Of a stretch of DNA of 64,000 nt, positions 43,564 to 52,103 are shown in pieces; position 1 is the stretch's first letter, and each line of letters begins with the position of its first letter. Both the position numbers and the translations under genes were made by a program. The notes below the pieces were generated by a model. The model worked only from the letters and a program-made list of their open reading frames with translations, made no database searches and was not told the origin of the DNA. Location of the stretch: NCBI GenBank assembly GCA_051878835.1, contig JBJEKW010000081.1, forward strand, positions 42,850-106,849. Direction: 5' to 3'. This DNA comes from Olsenella_K sp051878835. GTDB taxonomy: Bacteria; Actinomycetota; Coriobacteriia; Coriobacteriales; Atopobiaceae.

Positions 43564-44814
43564 CTAGCTGCGCACGGGCAGCGTCACCGTGAAGGTGGTG
43601 CCGTCGTCGGCGTTGCTGGTGGCCTCGATGGTGCCCTTGTGCGCCGTGGCTATGCCCTTGGCGATGGCAAGGCCCAGACCGAAGCCGCCGGCGCCGGGCT
43701 GGCGGGTCCTTGCCTCGTCGGAGCGGTAGAAGCGGTCAAAGATGTGCTGCAGGTCCTCGGGGGAGATCACGTCGCCGTGGTTGTTCACCGTGAGGTGGCA
43801 CTTCTTGCCATCGCGCCACAGGCGGACGGACACCTGCGTGCCCACGGTGGCGTACTTGATGGCGTTGTCGATGAGAATCTTTATGAGGCGCTGCGTCCAC
43901 TCGGCGTCGCCCGTCACGTGGATGTCCTCCTGGATGTCCTCCTCCAGGGTGGAGCCGTGCTCGAAGGCGATGGCGTCGAACTCCAGAGCGGCACTCTCCA
44001 CCTGTGCCGAGAAGTCCACGTCGTCCATGTGCATGATGCCCGAGCCCGACGTGGCGCCCTCGTCGGTGCGTGCCAGCTCCAAGAGCTCCTCCACCAGGTT
44101 CTTCATGTGCGAGGACTCGTCGGCCGTCGACTTGACCCAGCGCTTGGCCTCCTGCGAGATGCTGTCGTCCTTCATCAGGATCTCGGTGTTGGCGATGATG
44201 ACGGCAAGGGGCGTCTTCAGCTCGTGCGAGGCGTCGGCGACGAACTGGCGCTGCTGGTCCCACGCATGCGAGACGGGCTTCAGAAGCCACAGCGACAGGG
44301 CCCACGCGACGCCCCACAGCACCACGACGGCTATGACCAGGATGAGCACGTCCTGTATGGTCTGGGACTTCAGGAGGTAGTTGGACGCCGAGGTGTCCAC
44401 CACCGCGATGCGGTAGCCGTTCGTCAGCTCGGCGCGCCGCCAGCTGAGACTGGGCGAGCTGATGGTTCCACGGTCGGAGTCGGACGACAGGGCCTCCTCG
44501 ACCACCTCGGCAACGACGTCGGCGTCGGCCGAGGTCGCCATGTCGTTGGAGGCCAGCACTATGCCGTCCGAGCTGACGTCCAGGGCCATCGTGGGCAGCC
44601 GGGTGTAGTCGGCCGAAGAGCCCAGCGAGGAGGCGTCGCCGAAGCCGCGCATCTTTGACAGGTCCCCGTGGATGCCGTCCTCCAGGGCGTTGTTGATGAC
44701 GTAGCGCTGCGTCTGGAACGCGGTGTACAGCGAGCTCAGCAGGACCGCCGCCAGGATGGTGCCGGCGATGATCGTGATGACCAGGGTGAACTTGAACCTG
44801 AGCTTCTGCAGCAT
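43564..44814 (-). CDS. Sensor histidine kinase
   Basis: The 416-residue membrane kinase has two membrane helices (about 9-30 and 152-178) around an external sensor domain of about 120 residues. The dimerisation/phosphoacceptor box has FVADASHELKTPLAV with His197. The ATPase domain shows DNAIKYA (N box) and GGFGLGLAIAKGI (G box). It should phosphorylate the response regulator encoded upstream on the same strand; the signal is unknown. An intrinsic terminator lies between the two genes, so kinase synthesis may depend on read-through or a separate promoter. dinB follows four bases later. Confidence 0.93.
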   Translation of the reverse strand: MLQKLRFKFTLVITIIAGTILAAVLLSSLYTAFQTQRYVINNALEDGIHGDLSKMRGFGDASSLGSSADYTRLPTMALDVSSDGIVLASNDMATSADADVVAEVVEEALSSDSDRGTISSPSLSWRRAELTNGYRIAVVDTSASNYLLKSQTIQDVLILVIAVVVLWGVAWALSLWLLKPVSHAWDQQRQFVADASHELKTPLAVIIANTEILMKDDSISQEAKRWVKSTADESSHMKNLVEELLELARTDEGATSGSGIMHMDDVDFSAQVESAALEFDAIAFEHGSTLEEDIQEDIHVTGDAEWTQRLIKILIDNAIKYATVGTQVSVRLWRDGKKCHLTVNNHGDVISPEDLQHIFDRFYRSDEARTRQPGAGGFGLGLAIAKGIATAHKGTIEATSNADDGTTFTVTLPVRS

Positions 44815-44850
44815 CGTGTTGCTCCTTTGCGACGGGCCACTGGAAGTATC

Positions 44851-44893
44851 GCGCTAAAAAAGCGCCCCGCACGTGGCGGGGCGTATTTAGCGC
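44851..44893 (-). terminator. Intrinsic terminator between response regulator and histidine kinase
   Basis: Read on the minus strand, an outer stem GCGCTAAA/TTTAGCGC (44886-44893 with 44851-44858) encloses an inner stem CGCCCCGC/GCGGGGCG (44876-44883 with 44863-44870), followed by CTTTTTT. The inner stem and T-run form a textbook terminator, while the outer stem reuses part of the T-run side, which could form an alternative structure. Confidence 0.85.
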
Positions 44894-44910
44894 GGTATCC
44901 ACAGGAGGAG

Positions 44911-45588
<678 letters not shown>

Positions 45589-45754
45589 GTGGTTGTCCTT
45601 CCCCGAATCACGGAGCGGCTTTGCTGACAGACACGTATGCTACTCGTGAAATTCCCGACTTTGGCCAATTTGATTGCCAAGAAACGAGTTTTGGTGGATA
45701 GACGCACAACGCTTCACAAAAACTGCACCTCCATTTTGGGGGATTTTATCGTAG

Positions 45755-45760
45755 TATAGT
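45755..45760 (+). promoter_or_regulatory. Candidate -10 hexamer for the rpsP operon
   Basis: TATAGT lies about 70 bases upstream of rpsP in an AT-richer stretch. No good -35 hexamer is visible at standard distance (CATTTT at 17 bp), so the assignment is weak. The rest of 45589-45832 shows no gene or other clear element. Confidence 0.35.
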
Positions 45761-45832
45761 GTGTCGCTTGTATGGCTATGCGGCGCCCCTACACCTACTT
45801 CCAACTGCGCCGCTCGTCTGGAGGAGTTTTAA

Positions 45833-46144
45833 TTGGCAGTCAAGATTCGTCTGGCCCGTCACGGTGCCAAGAAGCGTCCGTACTATCGCGTCGTCGTCGC
45901 TGACGGCCGCATGCCCCGCGATGGCCGCTACATCGAGCAGGTGGGCCGCTACAACCCGCTGACCACCCCGAAGACCATCGAGCTCGACCTCGAGAAGATC
46001 GACGAGTGGGTCGCCAAGGGCGCTCAGCCTTCCAACACCGTCTCCCACCTCATCGACATCGTCCGCACCGGCGCTCCCGCTCCCGAGAAGAAGCACAAGC
46101 TCTCGAAGAAGCAGGCCGCCAAGGCAGCCAAGGCCGCAGAGTAG
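45833..46144 (+). CDS. rpsP: 30S ribosomal protein S16
   Basis: The 103-residue protein begins MAVKIRLARHGAKKRPYYR, the standard S16 start, and has DGRYIEQVGRYNP near residue 31. The start codon is TTG at 45833, placed after GGAGGAG. The C-terminus has a Lys/Ala-rich tail (KKQAAKAAKAAE), common in actinobacterial S16. It opens the rpsP-khpA-rimM-trmD-lepB-glyQ-glyS run. Confidence 0.96.
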   Translation: MAVKIRLARHGAKKRPYYRVVVADGRMPRDGRYIEQVGRYNPLTTPKTIELDLEKIDEWVAKGAQPSNTVSHLIDIVRTGAPAPEKKHKLSKKQAAKAAKAAE

Positions 46145-46161
46145 GCGTGGCGAGTCAGGGC

Positions 46162-46458
46162 ATGGCAATCGAGGACTCCCAGGTGGAGCAGAATGCCGAC
46201 GACGCCGAGGAGATGCCCTCCGACAAGGTCGCTGACCTCGTGGAGTACATCGTGTGCGGCCTCGTGGACAACGAGGATGCCGTGTCGCTCGACGTCACCG
46301 ACGGCGAGGACGGGTCTCTGATCGAGGTCACGTGCGCCGAGGAGGACGCCGGCAGGGTCATTGGCAGAAGGGGTCGTACCATCAAGGCCATCCGCACGCT
46401 GGCGCGTGCGCTGGGGCAGCGCGTGGGCACGGCCGTCGAGGTCGAGGTTCTGGGCTAG
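46162..46458 (+). CDS. khpA: KH-domain RNA-binding protein KhpA
   Basis: The 98-residue protein is a small KH-domain RNA-binding protein: GRVIGRRGRTIKAIRTLARALG carries the GxxG loop as GRRG. In other bacteria KhpA pairs with KhpB and influences cell division and small-RNA binding. Its N-terminal 25 residues are acidic. The start is uncertain between GTG 46147 (five residues longer) and ATG 46162; neither has a strong ribosome site. It sits between rpsP and rimM, the conserved location. Confidence 0.9.
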   Translation: MAIEDSQVEQNADDAEEMPSDKVADLVEYIVCGLVDNEDAVSLDVTDGEDGSLIEVTCAEEDAGRVIGRRGRTIKAIRTLARALGQRVGTAVEVEVLG

Positions 46459-46464
46459 GCAGCA

Positions 46465-46998
46465 TTGCTCTCCGACTACAAAATCATAGCCCGTGTGGCC
46501 AAGGCCCACGGGAAGCTGGGGGAGGTCGTCGCGGTCCCCGCGGACGGCCTTCCCCTTCTTGTGCACGACAACATGACGGTGGCGGTCGTCCCTCCCACGC
46601 TGAAGGGTAACCGCTTCCACAGCGTCCACGTGGTGTCCACGACGGACGCTGGGCAGCTGCTGCGCCTTTCGGGCATAACGAAGCGTGGCGACGCCGAGCA
46701 CATCGTGGGCCGCTACCTTCTGGCCCGCCGCGACCAGCTGCCCGCAGACGTCGAGCTGCATGACGCCGACGCGCTGGTGGGCCGCGAGGTCACGGACGTC
46801 GAGCTGGGTCCTTTGGGCCGCATCCACGAGGTGCTGCGCAGCCCGGCAAACGACGTCTGGGTCGTGCGCGGTCCCAGGGGCGAGGCCCTGCTGCCCGTGG
46901 TGGACGTCGTCGTCACTCAGGTGCCCGACGAGGGACCCATCCAGGTGCATGCCCCGGCGGGAACCGAGTTCTCGCCCGTCACGGATGCAGGGGAGTGA
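46465..46998 (+). CDS. rimM: 16S rRNA processing protein RimM
   Basis: The 177-residue protein assists 30S maturation by binding S19. The N-terminal RimM domain reads IIARVAKAHGKLGEVVAVPA, and the PRC-like barrel at about 95-165 has DADALVGREVTDVELG and LLPVVDVVV. The start codon is a TTG at 46465, six bases after the khpA stop. trmD follows four bases after its stop, a usual pairing. Confidence 0.93.
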   Translation: MLSDYKIIARVAKAHGKLGEVVAVPADGLPLLVHDNMTVAVVPPTLKGNRFHSVHVVSTTDAGQLLRLSGITKRGDAEHIVGRYLLARRDQLPADVELHDADALVGREVTDVELGPLGRIHEVLRSPANDVWVVRGPRGEALLPVVDVVVTQVPDEGPIQVHAPAGTEFSPVTDAGE

Positions 46999-47002
46999 TT
47001 CG

Positions 47003-47779
47003 ATGCGCTTCGAGACCCTGTCGGTCTTTCCCGGCGTCTTTGCGCCCTACCTGAACGAGTCCATCATGGGACGCGCCCAGGCGAAGGGCGTTTTTGATTT
47101 CCAGGCATACGATCTGCGCGACTGGACGCACGACAGGCACCGCACCGTGGACGACGCGCCCTTCGGAGGCGGGCAGGGCATGCTCATGAAGCCCGCGCCC
47201 ATCTTTGAGGCGGTGCGCGACATCTCGTCGCGCGGTGACGTCGCACCCCATGTGGTGTTCTTCTCGCCCTGCGGCGTGCCGTACAACGAGGCCGTGGCGC
47301 AAAGGCTCTCGGGCCTGGACCGCGTGCTTCTGGTGTGCGGACGCTACGAGGGCATGGACGAGCGCGCCTACGAGTTGGCCGACGAGACCATCAGCCTGGG
47401 CGACTACGTCCTGACGGGCGGCGAGCTGGCCGCCCTGGTGGTCATCGACTCCGTCGTCAGGCTGCTGCCCGGCGCGCTGGGCGACGACATGTCCGCGAAG
47501 GACGAGTCGTTCTCGGACGGACTTCTGGAGTACGCTCAGTACACCAGGCCCGCCGACTTCGAGGGCAGGCGCGTCCCCGACGTGCTGCTGTCGGGCGACC
47601 ATGGCGCCGTCGACGCGTGGCGGCGCGAGAACGCGCTGCAGAGGACCGCGCGCTGGCGGCCCGACCTTCTGGCGGACGCGCCCATGACGGACGAGGAGCG
47701 CGCCAGGGCCCAGGAATACGTCCGCACGTACGCGCAACACTCGGCGGAGGAGGACACCGATGGCCAAGCACGCAGCTAG
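47003..47779 (+). CDS. trmD: tRNA (guanine-N1-)-methyltransferase TrmD
   Basis: The 258-residue SPOUT enzyme methylates G37 of tRNAs with a G36. The knot-forming motifs CGRYEGMDERA, ISLGDYVLTGGELAALV and the N-terminal DDAPFGGGQGMLMKP are intact. The ATG follows GGGGAG. Its end overlaps lepB by 20 bp. Confidence 0.96.
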   Translation: MRFETLSVFPGVFAPYLNESIMGRAQAKGVFDFQAYDLRDWTHDRHRTVDDAPFGGGQGMLMKPAPIFEAVRDISSRGDVAPHVVFFSPCGVPYNEAVAQRLSGLDRVLLVCGRYEGMDERAYELADETISLGDYVLTGGELAALVVIDSVVRLLPGALGDDMSAKDESFSDGLLEYAQYTRPADFEGRRVPDVLLSGDHGAVDAWRRENALQRTARWRPDLLADAPMTDEERARAQEYVRTYAQHSAEEDTDGQARS

Positions 47780-48341
47780 CGACCAATCCGACGAACGGCA
47801 TTCCGGCGGCAGGGGAGCCCTCGAGTGGGTGGTGGTCATAGCCATCGCTCTGGGCGTCGCGCTTCTGCTGCGCACGTTCGTGGTCGAGACCTACATCGTG
47901 CCCTCGGGCTCCATGCTGGACACTATCCACGAGGGCGACACCCTGGTGGGCGAGAAGATCACCTACCGCACGAGCACGCCCCAGGCCGGCGACGTCGTGA
48001 CGTTCAAGGACCCCGAGGACCAGAGCACGACGCTCATAAAGCGCGTCATCGCCACCGAGGGGCAGACCGTGGACCTGGTGGACGGCACCGTGTACGTGGA
48101 CGGGCAGCCGCTGGACGAGTCCTACACCGAGGGGAAGCCCTCCGAGCCCCTGACGGTGCACAGCTCCACCACCGAGGCCATCACCTACCCGTACACCGTT
48201 CCCGCGGGGTGCATCTGGGTCATGGGCGACAACCGCACGAACTCGCTTGACTCGCGCTACTTTGGCGCCATACCGGTATCGTCGGTGACGTCGCACGCGC
48301 TCTTCATTTTCTGGCCGTTTTCCGACGCCCGCGGCCTGTAG
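47760..48341 (+). CDS. lepB: Signal peptidase I
   Basis: The 193-residue membrane protease removes signal peptides from exported proteins. A single N-terminal membrane helix (about 20-38) is followed by PSGSM with the catalytic Ser51, and the catalytic Lys94 lies in TLIKRVIA. MGDNRTNSLDSR is the conserved region D. One membrane span is as in Gram-positive enzymes. The gene begins inside the end of trmD, overlapping it by 20 bp. Confidence 0.95.
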   Translation: MAKHAASDQSDERHSGGRGALEWVVVIAIALGVALLLRTFVVETYIVPSGSMLDTIHEGDTLVGEKITYRTSTPQAGDVVTFKDPEDQSTTLIKRVIATEGQTVDLVDGTVYVDGQPLDESYTEGKPSEPLTVHSSTTEAITYPYTVPAGCIWVMGDNRTNSLDSRYFGAIPVSSVTSHALFIFWPFSDARGL

Positions 48342-48377
48342 CGGGCGTCTACAACCATTCGCAAAGGAGTACAGGGC

Positions 48378-49286
48378 ATGAGCGAACAGCCTCTTACCTT
48401 CCAGGACATGATCCTGGCGCTCGAGCACTACTGGGCCGACAAGGGGTGCACGGTTATGCAGCCCTACGACAGCGAGGTGGGCGCGGGCACGTTCCACACC
48501 GCCACGCTGCTGCGCTCGCTGGGTCCCGACGCCTGGCGCACGTGCTATCCGCAGCCGTGCCGCCGTCCCGCCGACGGCCGCTACGGCGAGAACCCCAACC
48601 GCATGCAGCACTACTACCAGTTCCAGGTGCTCATAAAGCCCTCCCCGGTGGACTCGCAGGACCTGTACCTGGGCTCGCTGGCCGCCATCGGCCTGGACCC
48701 CGCGAAGCACGACGTGCGCTTCGTCGAGGACGACTGGGAGAGCCCGACCCTGGGCGCCTGGGGCCTTGGCTGGGAGGTCTGGATGGACGGCATGGAGGTC
48801 ACGCAGTTCACCTACTTCCAGCAGGTGGGCGGCATCGAGGTTGACCCCGTGCCCGTCGAGATCACCTACGGCCTGGAGCGCATCGCCATGTACGCGCAGG
48901 GAAAGAACTCCGTCTACGACATCATCTGGAGCTACCTGCCCGACGGCACGCCCATGACCTACGGCGACGTGTTCCTGGAGAACGAGTGCGAGTTCTCGGC
49001 CTACAACTTCGAGGTCGCGAACGTGCCCATGATGCGCCAGAAGTTCGACGACTACGAGGCAGAGTGCCACCGCTGCCTGGACCGCAAGCTGCCGCTGCCC
49101 GCGTACGACTGCGTCATGAAGTGCAGCCACGCGTTCAACCTGCTGGACAGCCGCGGCGCCATCAGCGCCACGGAGCGCGCGAACTACATCCTGCGCGTGC
49201 GCACCATAGCAAAGCTGTGCTGCGAGTCCTACCTTGCCGAGGTCGCTTCCAAGAACGAAAAGCAGCAGAAGGGGGAGGTGGCCTAG
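48378..49286 (+). CDS. glyQ: Glycyl-tRNA synthetase alpha subunit
   Basis: The 302-residue subunit holds the class II catalytic core for glycine activation. It begins with TFQDMILALEHYWADKGC, and has QPYDSEVGAGTFHTAT, RPADGRYGENPNRMQHYYQ and GLGWEVWMDGMEVTQFTYFQ. The two-subunit enzyme is typical of many bacteria but not of classical high-GC actinomycetes, which use a single chain; this supports a coriobacterial origin. The ATG follows AAAGGAG. glyS begins one base after its stop. Confidence 0.96.
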   Translation: MSEQPLTFQDMILALEHYWADKGCTVMQPYDSEVGAGTFHTATLLRSLGPDAWRTCYPQPCRRPADGRYGENPNRMQHYYQFQVLIKPSPVDSQDLYLGSLAAIGLDPAKHDVRFVEDDWESPTLGAWGLGWEVWMDGMEVTQFTYFQQVGGIEVDPVPVEITYGLERIAMYAQGKNSVYDIIWSYLPDGTPMTYGDVFLENECEFSAYNFEVANVPMMRQKFDDYEAECHRCLDRKLPLPAYDCVMKCSHAFNLLDSRGAISATERANYILRVRTIAKLCCESYLAEVASKNEKQQKGEVA

Positions 49287-49287
49287 G

Positions 49288-51381
49288 ATGGCCCAGACCA
49301 AGGACTTCCTTTTGGAGATAGGCACCGAGGAGATGCCCTCCGCACCGTTGATGAACGCCTGCAAGCAGCTGCCCAAGCTGGTATCGTCCGCCCTGGACGA
49401 GGCCGGCCTGTCGCACGGCGCCGTGCGCGTCGTGTCCAGCCCCAGGCGCCTGGCGGCCATCGTGTCCGACGTGGCCTGCGCCACCGAGGAGATCCACGAG
49501 GTCAAGCGCGGCCCCGCGGCCAACATAGCCTTCGACGCCGACGGCAAGCCCACGCGCGCCGCCATGGGCTTCGCCCGCAACTTCGGCATCGACGCCTCGC
49601 AGCTGGCCAGGCGCCAGGACACCGACGGGCGCGAGTACGTGTTTGCCGAGCGCAGCGTGCCGTCCAAGCCCGCCATGCCCATCCTGTCCACGCTGTCGCA
49701 CGACGTCATCGCCAACATCCAGTGGCCCAACTACCGCAGCCAGCGCTGGGGCTCCGAGCACGAGTCGTTCGTGCGCCCCATCCGCTGGATCTGCGCGCTG
49801 CTGGGCTCCGACGTCGTAGACGTGCACTACGCCGACGTCACCTCGTCCAACACCACGCGCGGCCACCGCGTGCTGTCCCCGGGCGACCACGTGGTTCCCA
49901 GCCCCGCCGACTACGAGCGCGTGCTGGAGGAGGCCCACGTGCTGGACGCGGGCCGCAGGGCCCAGATCATCCGTCAGCAGATCGCCCAGGTGGAGCAGGA
50001 GCGCGGCGGCGCCCACGTGGACACGCCCAAGCGCACCTTCGACGAGGTCGTGAACCTGTGCGAGTGGCCCACGGTGCTGGTGGGTTCTTTCGACGAGGAG
50101 TTCCTGGACGTCCCGCACGAGATCATCTGCGAGTCCATGCTGTCGAACCAGCGCTACTTCCCTATATATGACGCCCAGGGACAGCTGACCCGCGAGTTCG
50201 TGGTCGTGTCCAACGCCGACCCCGCCTACTCGGCCACCGTGGTCGACGGCAACGAGCGTGTCGTGCGCGCCAGGCTGGACGACGCGAAGTTCTTCTACGA
50301 GGAGGACCTGAAGGTCCCCATGGACGACTTCGTCGAGCGCCTGTCGCAGGTCACGTTCCAGGAGAAGCTGGGCACCATGCGCCAGAAGGTTGCGCGCATG
50401 GAGGAGCTGGCTCCCGAGGTCATGCGCGAGGCCGGCGGCTCCGACGCCGACGTGCAGCTGGCCCAAAGGGCCGCTCACCTGGCCAAGGCCGACCTGGTCA
50501 GCCAGGCCGTCGTCGAGTTCACGAACCAGCAGGGCGTCATGGGCGGCTACTACGCCAAGGCCGCCGGCGAGCCCCAGGAGGTGTGCGACGCCATCCGCGA
50601 GCACTACCGTCCGCGCTTCGCAGGCGACGAGCTGCCCTCCAACACCGTGGGCAAGGCCGTGGCCATCGCCGACAAGCTGGACACCATCTGCGGCATGTTC
50701 GCCATCGACGAGCCGCCCACCGGCTCCTCCGACCCCTTCGCCGTGCGTCGCTCCGCCATCGGCGTCATCGCCATGCTGCGCACTCTGCCGCAGGTGTCGC
50801 TGGGTGCGCTCATCGGCGCCTCTCTGGACGCCTACGCCAGGCAGGGGCTGGACTTCGATGCGGCAGAGGTGTCGGCTGCGGTCCGCAAGTTCTTCTTGGG
50901 CCGACTGGTCACCATCGCCAAGGACGAGAAGATCTCGCCTGACACCATTGAGGCCGTCTCGGCCGTGGGCGTCGTGGACCCCGACGAGTTCCTGGCACGC
51001 GCGCATGCCCTCGAGGACGCCCGTGCCAACGAGCCCGAGCTGTTCGACGACCTGGCCACCGCCTACGCGCGCGCCGCGCACCTGGGCGACGCAAAGCTGG
51101 GCTCCAACGTGGACGAGTCCATGCTGGGCGACGCCGAGCGCGCGCTGCTGCAGGCCTGCGTCCAGGGGCAGCAGAAGGTGGCCCAGGCACTGCAGGATGG
51201 CGAATATTCTGCAGCCTGCAGCGCTCTCGCCGACCTGAGGGAACCAATCGACCACTTCTTTGATGACGTGTTGGTGATGGATGACGATACTAAAGTGCGG
51301 GAGAACCGTCTGCGCCTGCTGAACAAGTTCGCTGACGTGTTTGCGGGCGTCGCCGACTTCGCGGTTCTGTCACGAAAGTAA
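49288..51381 (+). CDS. glyS: Glycyl-tRNA synthetase beta subunit
   Basis: The 697-residue subunit binds tRNA-Gly. It starts DFLLEIGTEEMPSAPL, and shows KRGPAANIAFD, SHDVIANIQWPNYRSQRWG and VRPIRWICALLGSDVV in the first half, an HD-like region near VSQAVVEFTNQQGVMGGYYA, and an anticodon-binding-like C-terminal domain ending NRLRLLNKFADVFAGVADFAVL. The ATG at 49288 follows GGGGGAGG, which lies at the end of glyQ. Confidence 0.96.
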   Translation: MAQTKDFLLEIGTEEMPSAPLMNACKQLPKLVSSALDEAGLSHGAVRVVSSPRRLAAIVSDVACATEEIHEVKRGPAANIAFDADGKPTRAAMGFARNFGIDASQLARRQDTDGREYVFAERSVPSKPAMPILSTLSHDVIANIQWPNYRSQRWGSEHESFVRPIRWICALLGSDVVDVHYADVTSSNTTRGHRVLSPGDHVVPSPADYERVLEEAHVLDAGRRAQIIRQQIAQVEQERGGAHVDTPKRTFDEVVNLCEWPTVLVGSFDEEFLDVPHEIICESMLSNQRYFPIYDAQGQLTREFVVVSNADPAYSATVVDGNERVVRARLDDAKFFYEEDLKVPMDDFVERLSQVTFQEKLGTMRQKVARMEELAPEVMREAGGSDADVQLAQRAAHLAKADLVSQAVVEFTNQQGVMGGYYAKAAGEPQEVCDAIREHYRPRFAGDELPSNTVGKAVAIADKLDTICGMFAIDEPPTGSSDPFAVRRSAIGVIAMLRTLPQVSLGALIGASLDAYARQGLDFDAAEVSAAVRKFFLGRLVTIAKDEKISPDTIEAVSAVGVVDPDEFLARAHALEDARANEPELFDDLATAYARAAHLGDAKLGSNVDESMLGDAERALLQACVQGQQKVAQALQDGEYSAACSALADLREPIDHFFDDVLVMDDDTKVRENRLRLLNKFADVFAGVADFAVLSRK

Positions 51382-51444
51382 CGTCATAGGCAAACCTGGG
51401 CTCGCCGCGATGGGAGCGGACGCGCGTGGGTGAGAGGAGAAGTG

Positions 51445-51846
51445 ATGGCAACTCTCGATCTGAGTACCGACAATCTAGTTGAGGACGTCAAGCCGCTCGT
51501 CTTTGTGATTTCTGACGCTCGTGGCGAGACGGCGTACGTGGTCGTTCGTGCCGCGGCCGCCCAGTTCCCCGACGACGCAATCGAGATCGTTCGCCTGTCG
51601 AACGCCGACAGCCTCGACAAGGTGAAGGAGTTCCTCAGCTCGCACGTGGACAATGACAGGCCCATGGCCGTGTTCCACACCTTCTCCGACAAGAACCTGC
51701 GGCGTGACGTGCGTCACGAGCTCGACGCGATGGGCATCCCGTCCATCGACCTTCTGGGCCCTGCCATCACCGTGCTGTCCACGCTGACGGGCACCGAGCC
51801 CAGCAACAAGATTGGCGCCTACAGGGACCAGCTGGAGCAGCAGTAA
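51445..51846 (+). CDS. Half-length PPDK regulatory-type protein (N-terminal DUF299-like domain only)
   Basis: The 133-residue protein resembles the N-terminal half of the kinase/pyrophosphorylase family that switches PPDK on and off: FVISDARGETAYVVVRAAAAQF, then VFHTFSDKNLRRDVRHEL, IPSIDLLGPAITVLSTLTG. Family proteins are usually about 270 residues, and their C-terminal half carries the P-loop GVSRTSKTP; that half is absent. The stop codon is followed by a proper terminator, so the gene appears to be naturally short rather than frameshifted. The ATG follows GAGAGGAG. ppdK begins 257 bp downstream, which supports the family assignment. Confidence 0.8.
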   Translation: MATLDLSTDNLVEDVKPLVFVISDARGETAYVVVRAAAAQFPDDAIEIVRLSNADSLDKVKEFLSSHVDNDRPMAVFHTFSDKNLRRDVRHELDAMGIPSIDLLGPAITVLSTLTGTEPSNKIGAYRDQLEQQ

Positions 51847-51879
51847 ACCGCACGTCAGAATATCGAATGTTGCCCAAAA

Positions 51880-51908
51880 GGGGAGGTTTAGCGACCTCCC
51901 CTTTATTT
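51880..51908 (+). terminator. Intrinsic terminator after the half-PDRP gene
   Basis: GGGGAGGT (51880-51887) pairs with ACCTCCCC (51894-51901) around a six-base loop, with AAAA ahead and TTTATTTG after. It separates this gene from ppdK. Confidence 0.88.
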
Positions 51909-52103
51909 GTCAAGAAATATATTGGCGAGTGAGCCTAAATCCTCAGCAAATGCACCTCGATGAAAATGCGTCTGACTGGTCGCTATTATGTAGAAGCTCC
52001 AAAGAGAACTGGTGTGAGGGTTCACCCCCTGCGTCGGCTTTTTGGGATGTTGGGGTGCGCCTTCGCGCGTACCGAGGTAGCTTTTCTATCAAAGGAGAAG
52101 CCT

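Noticed and set aside
51847..52103. Missing C-terminal half of the PPDK regulatory protein as a frameshifted remnant
   Set aside because: No P-loop-like sequence is found in this gap in any frame, and a clean terminator follows the stop codon.
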